22,500 nucleotides of DNA, from assembly GCA_018398765.1 (NCBI GenBank), contig JAHBMJ010004892.1:35001-57500 (forward strand), written 5' to 3'. Origin of the DNA: Chromera velia. Lineage: Eukaryota; Sar; Chromeraceae. How positions within the stretch are numbered: position 1 is the first letter of the stretch; each line of letters begins with the position of its first letter. Positions 1-19,600 of the stretch are shown in pieces. Both the position numbers and the translations under genes were made by a program. The notes under the pieces were generated by a model that searched no databases, had not been told where the DNA came from, and saw nothing but the letters and a program-made list of their open reading frames with translations.

Positions 1-7237
<7,237 letters not shown>

Positions 7238-8343
7238 TCCACCACTTGCTCGTCGGACCTTTTACCAACTTTACAAATGTGTGAAAATATACATCAATTA
7301 AACATCAGTATACTGTAGTATACTCCTTCCTTCCCCATAAAAGTGTACCCAAAGAGTGTACCAAAAATTGACATCGATGTCAATTTTTAGTACACTTAAA
7401 AGTTGACATCAATTTTTACACAATTTTTTTCTAGAACTATAAAGAGTTAGAAGCTTAAGCTTTCAACTATAACGTACAACGCTTTAATTTAATAACAGGC
7501 TAAGTCAACTAATGATCTCTTAGTCTGCTTAATTATTTGTAATATGAGCTTCCAAGCTGAGTTCCAACTCTTTCTGATTCTTTTCTAAATTGTTTTTTAT
7601 TATGTTTTTTAAAAGTGTAAGACAGCAATTATATCCATGCATTTTATTGAAATTAAAATTATATTAAAACCATTCGTAGCCTAACTTGCGGCTTTTCTAT
7701 AGGGTTTACAAGTTTTGTTGTAAGTTTCTTTGTAATTTAAAGTCACTATTTTTTTTTGTTCTATTATATATATATATATATATACACCACTTATTATGGG
7801 CCGATGGCGATGGCGTATGATGATAATGATGATGATAATATATATATATATATATATATACATATGTATATATAGCAATAGATAGATGACATGAATGCTC
7901 ACAGACTGCCTTTTACCATTGGGACACGATGGCTGGCGGGTTAAGTCACCTCATCATGCATCATCAGATAGACAGTACGTGGTAGCTACGAACTGCCCGT
8001 ATCTAAATTCTAGACTGTGTTTGACCATCATGAAACATATGCATACAACTTTTAGCCGGCCTTTTACAGCACTAACATATTGATAAGCCAAAAAACAATC
8101 TTTTACTAGCGCTGCTAATTAGCTTAGTGAAAGAATTAATAACTCTAGTGACAATTTATGTGTAGGTAAATGTACAGTATCATTATAAACACTCGATTAA
8201 ACACCTAGTTAGAAACTTAGAGACTGATAATGATTCAGACTTAATTATTGTTTAAAAGCATACAAAATTTGAGGCTATAATTTTAAGTAATTTTCATATT
8301 ATTAGAGTTAGATTTTCAAAGATAGACATTACATTTTCAAATT
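7238..8343. other. AT-rich convergent intergenic spacer / 3' UTRs
   Basis: The spacer lies between the two convergent stop codons. It is markedly more AT-rich than the flanking genes and lacks the CT/GT/GACA microsatellites that fill the introns. It holds TA runs at 7765-7784 and about 7837-7875 and an inverted repeat at 7355-7396. Both mRNAs should end here, but no poly(A) signal was assigned with confidence. No coding frame is convincing. Confidence 0.75.
7355..7396. repeat. 42-bp near-perfect palindrome with flanking partial copies
   Basis: Core 7363-7388 is a perfect 26-bp palindrome centred on ATCGAT (arms AAAAATTGACATC). Outer arms AGTGTACC (7355-7362) and AGTACACT (7389-7396) extend it to 42 bp with one mismatched pair. 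A second AGTGTACC lies at about 7342, and a shortened copy, TTGACATCAATTTTTA, follows at about 7403-7418. Confidence 0.9.
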
Positions 8344-9627
8344 TCATTCTTCAATATTTTGGGACAACTCCGCAATTTCATTTGCAATGCGCTGGGCTTG
8401 TGTGTCGATAGCTTGAAGTTGCGGCTGCAAATAAGCAAGCGCATGATGTATAAACCAGAATAATCACAACGTGTTCAAACGCGCTTTGTGTCTGTCTTTT
8501 TCCTCCCTGCCTGTCTGACTCTGGCTTTCTATTCACCTTTCAATTTGTTCATCTACCTCTTTGGGTATTTGTCTATCCTTTGACAGCTGATGGAGCTTTA
8601 ATTTTGATTCCACAATCGCTGCCTCTCTCGCCTGTGGCAGAATCAAAGGGATCGACCGAGTCTTCGCCCTAGCTTTCAATTTGTGACTTTCCCCAAAAAG
8701 TCTACATTTCCAACTGTTTAATTCCCTTTAAATCTCCCCGGGCCCTCTCTTTCCTTCCTTTCTACCTTCCTTCCCTCCCGCCCTCCCCCCCCCCTTCCCT
8801 CCCAGCGTTCTTCCTCGTCGCTTTCACGCCTGCATGTTTCTACTGTCCTTCTTCTTTCGCGATTTTCTTCCCTTTCTCTTGACTGCATTCAGTCGGCCTT
8901 TCCTCAAAATTTCCTTTCTCAGCCTCTAGACCACTTAATTCGGCTCGATCGCCGCTGTGCATGTTTAATTCTCCAAACCGATTGATTCTCTCTCTGCCCT
9001 TGCATGATTATACGGTCACGCAGGCCGACTCATGAGCCCTTCCTATCCCTTCCCTTCCTTTTTGGTCCTCTAGCTAGTCTTCTAGTCGCTCTCACCTTGT
9101 CAGTTGCTGATCTCATTTCCTCTATTCTCTTTGTACTCTTCCCTCCATCCGACTCTCTCTGCCTAGCTCTCCCTGAGCTTCTTCTGCTCTCCGTCATTCT
9201 CCCTTTCTGGTCCCCCCCCCCGCCTCCTTGGCGGTCCCTATTGAGTCTTCAAACCACACTGCAAGTTTCCAGGTGCACATGTCCCGCGTTCCATCTCTTT
9301 GGGCCAGGCCTCCTTTGCCCATGCATACACCGAGGCCACCTCTCCCGCATGCACGTGCACATGCACATAGGCAGGCACGCATAAATAAAAAGCACCACAT
9401 CGCCTTATTCTGTCTGTCCCACTTTCTCTGTCTCTCTCTCTCTCTCACTCCCCCCCCGCCCCCCCCCTCCACATAGACACACACACACACCTACTGACCG
9501 CCGGAGGTTTTTCTCCTGGTGCGTAGTCAAAAAAGATGAGCGTGTTCTCAGTCTTTCCCAAACGTTCCAGATCCCCTGCAGAGCTCATGCGTACAACACG
9601 AATGAAAGGGCCTGCAGGCTTGTGTGA
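8344..9627 (-). other. Exons 9627-9499 and 8424-8344: C-terminal end with short coiled coil
   Basis: Exon 9627-9499 (CATGCAG|TCA to GCG|GTCAGT, phase 0 both ends) encodes [20 protein letters not shown] and [20 protein letters not shown], ending PPA. The terminal exon (TATTTGCAG|CCG) encodes [20 protein letters not shown] and SQNIEE followed by TGA at 8346-8344. Its Leu/Ile/Ala spacing fits a short coiled coil. The intron between them (8425-9498) is pyrimidine-rich on the plus strand and shows no extra exon I can support. Confidence 0.7.
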
Positions 9628-12600
9628 CTGCATGAAGAAGCATGCAGAAATACTAAAAGTCGATTCACTCCTCTTCCCCTAAAAAAGAAGTAACAAGAAC
9701 AAGAGCAAAAATGCCTTGAGACTCAGTGAGTCGACGACATTACAAGTGAGCAGTGAAGTGAGTGCATGTGTGGATGAATCAGTGAGGCACTGCATGAGGG
9801 AGTCAGTGAGCGAGTGGGTGGGTGCGTAGTTAAGAGAGAGGGTCTGGGCTGTTGAGGTAATTCCTGCGTGGAGCCTTCATGATCGATCGATCAGCCCGGC
9901 GGCCAGGAATACGAATTAAATATTTGCCATCAGAAGATCAGAAATAAATATCTAAATTGAAGTCAACCTTCCTCGACCGAAACACAGAGCTAGGGCAATC
10001 TCGGCTTCAAGTCTGCATGTGACCCGACACTACCAGAAAAGAACCTGGTAGCAGACAGTCACTGACTGAAGAGGTCTCAGTGCAATAGTTCCAGTGCATG
10101 CAGTTGGACGCCAAAGAAGAAAGAGCCCTCCCTCGAGGCCTCACTCATCTGCATGCACTCCCTTTCTTTCTTCCTTCCTTCCTTCCTTCCTTGCTTCCTT
10201 GCTTGCTTGCTTTCTTTCTTCCTTCCTTCCTTCCTTGCTTGCTTTCTTTCTTCCTTCCTTCCTTCCTTGCTTTCTTTCTTCCTTCCTTCCTTCCTTCCTT
10301 CCTTGCTTCCTTGCTTGCTTTCTTTCTTTCTTTCTTTCTTTCTTCCTTCCTTGCTTCCTTCCTTCCTTCCTTGCTTCCTTGCTTGCTTGCTTTCTTTCTT
10401 TCTTCCTTCCTTCCTTCCTTCCTTCCTTGCTTCCTTGCTTGCTTTCTTTCTTCCTTTCTTCCTTCCTTCCTTGCTTCCTTGCTTGCTTGCTTTCTTTCTT
10501 TCTTCCTTCCTTCCTTCCTTCCTTCCTTGCTTCCTTGCTTGCTTGCTTTCTTTCTTTCTTCCTTCCTTCCTTCCTTCCTTGCTTCCTTGCTTGCTTGCTT
10601 GCTTGCTTTCTTTCTTTCTTTCTTTCTTTCTGTCAATAGATCGACCTACCCCTGCACGGCATGCAATGGCAAAAGCAAGTGCCTGCCACAGTGACTGCTG
10701 ACTTTCATGCAGACTGATCGATCGAGACTGACTGACCAATTTTCTTTCTTATTTGCAAGCACCCGTCCACCGCAGCGCTCTTGCAGGTCGAATCCAAATC
10801 CGCGTTCATTACCCTGGCAGCTCCCTGCGAACAGAGACAGACAGACAGCAGCTCGGCATGCACATAGACTGACAGAAAAGAGGAACTCGGCAGCAGGAGG
10901 GGCAAAAGAAGAGTCTTTTGACTTTTTCCACCAGGGAAAAATGTGGTTTACAAACAAAGAAAGAAAGAAAGAAAGAAAAGGCGATCTGATCACACAGGGG
11001 AAGACAAGGAGCCAGTGAGACAATCGAGACAGGTGACAATCTGGATAACAAGTAACTCACTGCAACGCCAACAATTAAGGAGGAAAACAAACAAACAAAC
11101 AAACAAAAGGGCTACACTCCCCAAGATTGTCGCTCATGATCCATGAGGACCAGCATGGCATTTGGAGAACTAACGCACGCGGCACGCACATGCATAAACG
11201 AACCTACCTCAATCGTCAGGAGAACTGACGCACGCAGTGGCATAGACGGACCTCAATTGTCAGGAGAACTGACGCACGCAGTGGCATAGACGGACCTCAA
11301 TTGTCAGGAGACGAAGACTGAGGGCCTTCGCAGCTGCGAAGATGAGGTTGCGGAAGAGAATGATGCGGTCGACGTCTGTGTCAGACCGCGGGGGGATGGG
11401 AGTGTACCGAGAACCTCTGCATTAGTTCATGCATGCACGTTCCAATCGCGCCAAAGCACTTCAAAATGATGTTTGGTTTCTCTCCTATCAAACCGAGTTT
11501 CGACATTCTGCACATAAATGTGATGACTCCAACATGCCAACATGGTCAAAGTATGGAGTTGCACTGGCGGAAGGTGCATATTTTTTCACAGAGAAACCGC
11601 ACTACTGATTGAGTTTCTTGGGTGCACGCATGTGCACACTCCACTCAGCCTTGCGACTGTGAGAGAGACAAACTTTGGGGTTGGGGGTTTCTTCCACCAT
11701 TTACTCGTTCAGACATTCTTCTGCTGATCTGGTTTTTCATTCATCTGGAAGAGACGTGAATCTGTGTAAAGATAAGTGAAAGAGCGCAGAAGCATCTGTG
11801 CCGAAACAGATCGAGAAGAAATATGACGCGACCAAGGAACAGAAGGTTTCTCTTCACCAACTGCATCGATTCCCCCATGCAACGTTCGCATACATGCATG
11901 AGGATTGATGGATTCTCAAGGCGCACAAACAGAACGACCGAACGAACGAACGAACGAACGAAAGAAAGAAAGAAAGAAAGAAAGAAAGGAAGAAAGGAAG
12001 GAAGCAAGGAAGGAAGGAAGACAAAAAGTCCGCAACATCGAGTGACTCACATGCAGACTCTCTCACGGAAGTCCAGCAAAGGAGGGGTCTGATCTTTTCT
12101 GCATCTCTCGGTAAAACTTGAAGATCGATCGATAGGCGTCTTGCTGGAGGTGCAAATAAATGCCAGTGGAGAGAGGCGTGCACGTAGAAAATTTTAATGA
12201 AACCCCACCACTAGCTCGGTCTGACTGGCCGCTGACTCACTCACTCTCTAACTCACTGACTGACTGACTGACTGACTGACTGGTGAACGAAACAGTACTC
12301 GACCCAGATACCGGCACGAGCTCCTGCAAAGAAGGATCAGTCAGGAGTAAAAAATAAAAAGACCAAGAACACCCTACATGAGCTTGTGCCGTGCACCATC
12401 TCAGTGGCTCTAAAAAAGACGACATTTGCAGAGAAGAAAAAGCTGCATGTCCAAGGTAAGGAGGCCACAGGTAAGGAGCAATGGACTTCCTCCAACTGTC
12501 TTAACTGAATTCGGTCCTTTCGTTTTTACCATCGATCACTTAAGAAGGAAACATTTTCTTTTCAATCATTCCGCAGGTCTTGTCGTCGCGTTCTTCTTTT

Positions 12601-13311
12601 GCATCAAGGTCAATCGAGGAAAGAAACATACAGACCTCATTATTTTTCACTCTTTTGCAAAAATGCATGGTGTGCATCTATATTTTTTGCAGCATGCAAT
12701 TCCGAATTGAAGTGGAAGGAGGAAGCTCTGAGTAGCGTCTAATGAGAAAGCGAATAATATCAAAACAGATTCTCAATAGTTGACCATTCTATTAAAGCGC
12801 CTTTTTCAAAAAAAGGATTTCTCATTGATTGCACTACAGAGACGACTGATGCCGCAAAAACCAATCGCTTGGAAAGTATTTCGAGACCGCTCATGCAGCA
12901 CAAATTAACGCTCGGCGGTCGGTTGAATTCTCCCCCGACCCTTTTCAAGTGCAAAAGAGTTTCTCGCCAGCAGCTCGTTGCACGCGTGGACCACACTGCC
13001 AAACCCGTTGTCGTACCCCACAAAGAGCGCCTTCACGCCCTTTCGAAGCTCTGGCAGCGTCGCACCGTAGACTGGCCAAGTCAGCTGTGCCCACCTTTCT
13101 ACAAATCCCTTAATCAAAGGAAGCCGCTGGGATGTGAAGCTTTGTGCTTGTTGAGCCTGCATGTGGAAAAAAAAATGCATGGATTCAGCCCGAAATTCAT
13201 GCACCCAAAACAGATGTATGGGCACAGACAGAGAGATGCATGCGGAAACGAAATCTAAAGAAGCCACGCAAACTGATGCGCCTTCCCCCCTTCATTGAGT
13301 CGTTCATCATT

Positions 13312-13344
<33 letters not shown>

Positions 13345-14994
13345 ATGGATGGATGAATTTATGGATGGATGGATGGATGGATGGATGGATGAATGGATGG
13401 ATGGATGGATGGATGAATTTATGGATGGATGGATGGATGGATGGATGAATGGATGGATGGATGAATGATGCAATCATTCAATCGCGTTAATTCTTCCGTA
13501 TCTTTCTGCCTACCTGCCTGCCTGAATCAACTAGCTGACCGAGTCATCTTGCGGATTCACCCACAAGGTCCCAGGCCCAGCCGTACGTCCGTCGTTGAAA
13601 AGAAAAGTCGCGATCGTCTGAGCCATTCCCTTCCCAATCGCGTCCGGCCCGTACATGAGACTCCCCACCGCCTTCTTGGCTACACTACGCGCTGCTGCAG
13701 CGACAGCGCGAAGGGAACGGCCGAGCAGCGTTCCTTCCCTCTTTCCTTCCTTCCCTCCTGGTGCCTCCACTTCTGGTCCTTTTCCTCTTTCAGAGGAATT
13801 TCGGCCAGAGGAGATTCCTGCTAACACACAGACATAGAGCACTTGACGGAATGCACAAAGTCAAGTACACGCTTTGTTCCATCCACTAAAAAATTTGGAA
13901 GAAAAAGAAAAAAGGAAAAAACTAGGGAAAAAGCTCAATCATGCAGTCCGAATGATCTCCAAAAAGCTGTACATGAGCAGACGATGCGACCGAAAGAAGA
14001 CATGTCCTTCCCTCCCTCCCGCAGAACAGCTGATGGTTTGCTGGTTCTTAAAAAAAAACAACCAAAAAGAAGCACTCAGTTAGTCTCGTGCTTGGCAGAG
14101 ACCGGGTCGGAGGAGGAATTGCGAGAAGAACAGAAAGGGAATGCAGACCTGCGTGTCGTCTACCGATTCGTTGTTTCATTTCGTCTATTCGAATGAAGAA
14201 AGGACAATTGACAATTAATGCCGATCGAATTTGATCAACACACATACATGCAAACAACCCGACTAACAACGATTCCTGCCTAAAATTTGCCGAATGAATG
14301 AGTGTATGTCTTTCAGTTCTTCCCCTCATTGATTCTTTCTGCCTTGGTCGCACGAACGAATAGAGTCTTCACCAAAACCCGTGCACGAGGAGGATGCGCT
14401 TCCTTTGAAAAAAACGCCAGGCAGGTTCCTCATGAAGACCTCACAGAAAGAAACTTCAGGCCTTGTACAGAAAAGAAGGAGGGAAGGAAATTTGCCATGC
14501 CGCAGCTAGGACAACTTTTCTCCTCATTTCATCTGCTTACCTCAGAAAAGTTATTTAAAGAAATGCGTACCTCGGAAAGTGGTGGGGAGTGTACTCAGGA
14601 GGACAAACCGCGGGGAGGCTTGCCAGTCGTCTTGTTCCTGGTAGAAGGTTTTCACTGCACGCAAGCGGCAATTAACCGATAGAGCAAAGAATGTCCGGCC
14701 GTCCTTCTGTGAGCCTTTTCTCACTTTGTTTTCTTCAATCAAAGCTCATCATGCTTCGAACAGACAGCTCATAAAGAGAAAATGGCATCATGATGATATA
14801 GAATGAACATAGATGCCTGGGAAAACAAGTCCTCCAGCAATTCGACCGGGCTGCAAACACCTTCACGCAGTATTTCTACAGGACCGACATGCATTGCACA
14901 TATTTATATTCAGACAGCTTGATCAATTGTAATGAGAAACTCTCCCGGATCATGTACGTGTCCAGGCAGACACCTGGAAGGGGACAGACAATTG

Positions 14995-15033
<39 letters not shown>

Positions 15034-16658
15034 GCCAGCAGTGTCATGCAAACCACACGATCTTTTCATGTTCTGCACATGAGAATTTGCATTTGTTTGA
15101 AATTTCCAGAGAATCATTCGATGACTGAATTGAATTGCTGTAAAACGTATCATCTACGTTCACTCTCTCCCGCGTCCGTCGAGAAAACGTCAAGTAGGTT
15201 CGCGGAAGGGTACGCACGCACTGTCTGTGTCTGTCTGTGTTAGAGACAGCTGAAGATCTGATTCATTCAGACGACACAAGCTCAATCCCGCACCAACAGC
15301 GATCGAGACGTACAGTGTTTTTACAAACGTCCGTAAAAACGATGAATCGACTCAAAATCAGCGACGCATGCAGAGGGAAACACAATCTGACTTCGTTTCC
15401 GATCGAGAAGACTGACCCTTGATGCTACTGTAGTCCGCATTCACTTTCTCTTCTGGGTAGAACTGGTCCTCTCTGGTGAAGAAACCTGTGCCTAGAGGTT
15501 CGCAGTTGCGCTTTCTGTAGGGAGGATTTCCCCTCGACAGCTCATACTCAAACTGCTTGGCTGCGGAGGGCACCCCGTCGCGGCCCCAGAACCCCTCCCA
15601 GGTGGCCATGTGGGCAAAGACTTGAACACCTGCAGTGACGCACGCAGGATGGAAGGCCGGGCCGGGGGGGGCACCGCCACTTGATTCGTTCGTTTGGATT
15701 GCATGCATGGCACCGCATCCATTTGAGGAACAGATACCGCAATGGAACAGAAAACGTTCAAATATGGACGGAATGAAGGAAGGAAAAAAGAAAAGAAAGG
15801 GAGAGAGAAGCGGGGGTAGGATTACGGAGTGCTGTGTCAAAACTAAGAGCAAGATAGAAAAAATACATCTGCCCACTTTTGACTGAACGCGTGCACACCT
15901 CTGCACCGTGTCTTCAGCCTCTCTGATTCGGTTCAGCAGACTTCCCATTAATCAAAGACGAACACGATCCGATATGATCATTTACGATGTCATGCTTGCT
16001 TGGATTGAAAGGATGCAGCAAACAGTTTTTAAATTCAGAGAACAGGATCGGCTATCATGAAGGGATCAATGGATGACCGACCACATCCGAATACCCTCTG
16101 CTTTCTCCTTTGCACTCCCATGCACTCCTTGACAAAACTTTCGGCCTCCTCTTTTTCCTTTGCAGACGATGAGCCGGACCCCGACTCAGCAGCCTGCAGG
16201 TGGAGGGAGCAACCAGACAGGCCATGCATGTAGCTGGGTCCCCTTCTAAAGATGCATGGGTGTGTGTGCAATTAATAGTGTTGTTTGGTTCTCTGTCTAC
16301 TTTGCTCCTGGCCGCCCGCGACGCTCTGCTGTAGAAGCAATTTGCCGATCGAAGAAATGAATTTGCAAACATCTGTGCGGCCTCACATGCGAAGGTGATC
16401 GCAACACATTCAGGATAGACGCTCGGTCTGGCCCCTACAGTGCCAAATGAAGGCCCACGCAATCACCACATACAACTGTTTAGGAAGAGAGAGAAAAGGA
16501 TCGGTCGATCGATCAGATGCACGCATTTCCTTTACGATGATCGACTGGGAGCCCCAAGAAACATACGCAGATACAGAATTTCCTTGCAAGAAGCATGCTG
16601 ACTGTGAGAGGACATGCATGCAGACACACGATGGACAGACAGACAGACAGACAGACAG

Positions 16659-16692
<34 letters not shown>

Positions 16693-19600
16693 CCTCTCTG
16701 TCTGTGTGTCTCCCTTGCTCGCTGCATGTGCAGTTCCTTCCTTCCTTCCTTCCTTCGGAGGGGGGGGACTTGGGACCTTCCAACTTGCAACTTCGGTATC
16801 CGCCCGCACGCCGTCTTTCTCTTCATTCAACAGGGTTGGGTCTGATGATTTGATTGATGTCCACGCATTGGTTTGACTCTCTTTGAAAGAAACCCTCACC
16901 CAGTGACCATCACTCAATCAGACCGACGTACCCCTGCAGTCGGTGAAATTGGGGCCTTGACTGCGCTGGCTGCATTTCAGGATTTGGCACTCAAGGTTTC
17001 TTTCTGCTCTCTACCGACAGCTGCACGCGCTGCGCGCGAGTCATCGAGAAATTATAGAATAGAAATTGCGTGTGGCAGAGAGTGCAAACCACAGAGAGAC
17101 TCTTGTGCGATGTTGCATGTAACAAAAGACAGGCCAGACTTCAATTCATGCAGGTATGACAGGCAGGCAGGAACAGATTGCCTCCGCATCCGGCCGGCAT
17201 GCTCCCCCTCTCCACCATTCAGGGAAGGGCTGCATGGTGGAGTGTCCGGTTTCTCAATGAGTGGTTCGCCCTGCAGCCGCCTGGCCCTGCTCATGCAAAA
17301 GTAAACACCGCTCTAGACAACAAAACCGTTTTATAATTAAATACCTGCATGAGGATCCCTCCTCAGTGATGACTGCATGAAACCTTTCCCTTTCAAAGTG
17401 CGATTGCTGACTTACTTGGGTCCAGTATTGTTTCTTCCGGGTCCTCTGCCAAGAGAGCCTCTTCGACGAGTTCCCTTGCAGCAGCCTCTTCAGTCGGGTC
17501 TGAGTGTACTGCCCCCAAGGCGACAGAAGGACCCTCGAAGCCCGTGCGTGAGCTGTCGGAGAGACCAGAAGAGCTTCTCTCGGGAGACCTCAAAGAATCC
17601 ACAAACTGGAAGCACACGGACGGCGCAGAAGGCTCATTTAGAATAGACTGACTCCACACGGTTCGTGATTCAAAGCAGGGTGTGGTAGAGGTAAATCTAT
17701 TCGCATCGCGCAAAACTGTTTCGCATGCCATTCGTGCACATACTGAAAGAAACAAGCTAAATCGAGGCAAGTCAGGTGCCCAAAGAATCACAATAGAACC
17801 GAAAACACACACGTCATGCGTTCTGTATGTACGACAAAGCCGTCTGCACACCTCTTTTTTCAGGCGGAGATTCTTGAGGGGTGACTCTCATATTTTTTAT
17901 GGAGAGTGCGTACAGACTCAAAAGTTCAGGTTAGGCGCACATAAATATTTAGACGCACACGCACATAGAGCTGCGCGCAATTCAGAACGTACCTCCCTCT
18001 CTTCAAGGCCGTGTCTCTTCAGGCATTGCTGGTATATTTGGTCGACTGTGAAAAGTGCAGCTCCTTTTTTCAGTCTATTCGACTCTCTGCGAAGTATGAT
18101 ACCATGAATTCGTGACAGAGGATGCATGAAAAAGAATGACAGTTTGCTGGGTTAAAAACAAACCATGAGAGGAAAACGAGCGTGCACGTGCCGGAAGACA
18201 AGAAACGAAAGAAAGGCCGCATTTGATGAGAGAGACGGGTCTCAAGCGAGAGATCGAAAAAGAGACCTGGACAGACATCCAGACTAACAGACAGACAGAC
18301 GGCAGCCTGGAAGCAAAAGGGCAACAGCCACCATTGGTGGAGCAGACACAACAACGGAATGGCCGGCAGATATTGAAGCAGAAAGAAAGAAAGCCCATCC
18401 AGCTGTCTGGATGTCTGCCTGTCTGTACATGCAGTGCCAGTGAGTGACCGGCCTAGCTGCATGCCATGCAGTCCCCCCCCCCCCCCCNCCCCCCGTCATC
18501 CCGGCCCCCACCTGAGCACTCGACGGGCCTCCAGAGCTTGCCTGCAGACAGAGAGAGAGAGAGAGAGTTTCATTGATCGATCGATCGATCAACCTCTTGT
18601 TCTATTTGTCATTTTCCTGGATCACTTTTCGGCAATCAGTTTGTCAAAAGAGAAATGGTTGCTGGAGATCTCTGTACGTGTCTCGCACTTCTTTTCGATT
18701 GTCTGTTGCTTTCTCATGATGGCCTTTCCCTGTACAGGCCCCAAAGTGAATTGGACAGAAGAGAAACGCAGATGGTGACTTGACGGCTATTCTGAACACC
18801 GAGATGCACCGTGCCACCCTTTCACTATGACCAAAGCACTTCTCTCTTCCGTACTGCGCTACAGCACCGCAACTCAAGTCAACTCTGCGGAAGACGGGGC
18901 TGCCTGATGGCAGTTCTTTTTTCGGCTGCATGTGCGTGCATGCTGTGTAGACGATACCAGCCATGGTCTTGATTCTCTATGGATTCATCAGTGTGTGTAC
19001 ACTTGCGGCCTCTTAGGAGCAGGCAAAAAAGCAGGCAGAGAATATGCCTTCGCCTCGCTGGTCACTCTGAGTCACTCACCCAACATTGAACGTGATCAGA
19101 GCAGCTCCGTTCTGTCCAGCCATTCCGACATTCTCAGCTCCTCGGGACGCCAGCAGGGCCGCGTTTTTGGAGAGCGTTCCGGCTGCCGTACCTGAGAAAG
19201 CAAAACAATCCAGATCTATGCATCTTTGCTTACATGCATACATACATACTTCTGTGTGCGAGTGTGGTTGTGCATGTGTATGTATGCGGAAGCCGGACGT
19301 GTGATAATCAATACCAGAGGCGTACCTAGACGATTGCTATGTATTAGTAACATCATGTACCTACCTACCTGCACGAGTCAGACGATCCGCAGGCATGTGC
19401 GTGCAGGCGCATGACGAGCGAGGGGGGACGACACACATGCATGAGCGCATCCATACACTCTATCCTGCTCAACAGTTCCTGTAGGGCCAATTTCTTTCTG
19501 TGTGCGTGTGTGGGCTGATCACACGAAGCAGCAGACGCTCAAGAATGACAGACTAAATGGGACGGGTTGAAACACAGAAGAGATCGATTCACACTGGATG

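Larger units (their letters stand above)
11296..12323 (-). other. Exons 12323-12281, 12143-12067 and 11375-11296
   Basis: The first encodes [13 protein letters not shown] and its donor lies in a GTCA repeat. The last encodes [20 protein letters not shown] then RLLTIE, a likely amphipathic helix, with donor GAG|GTCCGT. The middle exon is open in two frames. One (starting C|AAG ACG) keeps phase with both neighbours. The other reads [20 protein letters not shown], which looks more protein-like but needs a donor shift in the GTCA array and an extra micro-exon (a 17-nt candidate lies at 11640-11656). Confidence 0.55.

Noticed and set aside
7681-8083. Short frames in the AT-rich spacer
   Set aside because: They translate TA repeats and AT-rich DNA, are under 75 codons, and have no splice-linked extension.
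8600-8700. Possible exon in the last intron of the minus-strand gene
   Set aside because: A short open stretch near an acceptor-like CCACAG, but no matching donor and phase were found, and exons on either side already join in phase 0.
10077-10739. A 220-codon Lys/Glu/Arg-rich frame and several overlapping frames
   Set aside because: The tetranucleotide array has no stop codon in any frame; all frames are open on both strands, so length is not evidence for a gene.
17052-17294. Possible extra minus-strand exon ([16 protein letters not shown])
   Set aside because: Splice sites exist (CTGCAG in, GTGGAG out) but phase in is 0 while the preceding exon leaves phase 1, and no in-frame acceptor gives phase 1.
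18644-18964. 106-codon minus-strand frame
   Set aside because: No paired acceptor and donor in phase with the flanking exons (19080 phase 2 already joins 18541), and composition is unremarkable.
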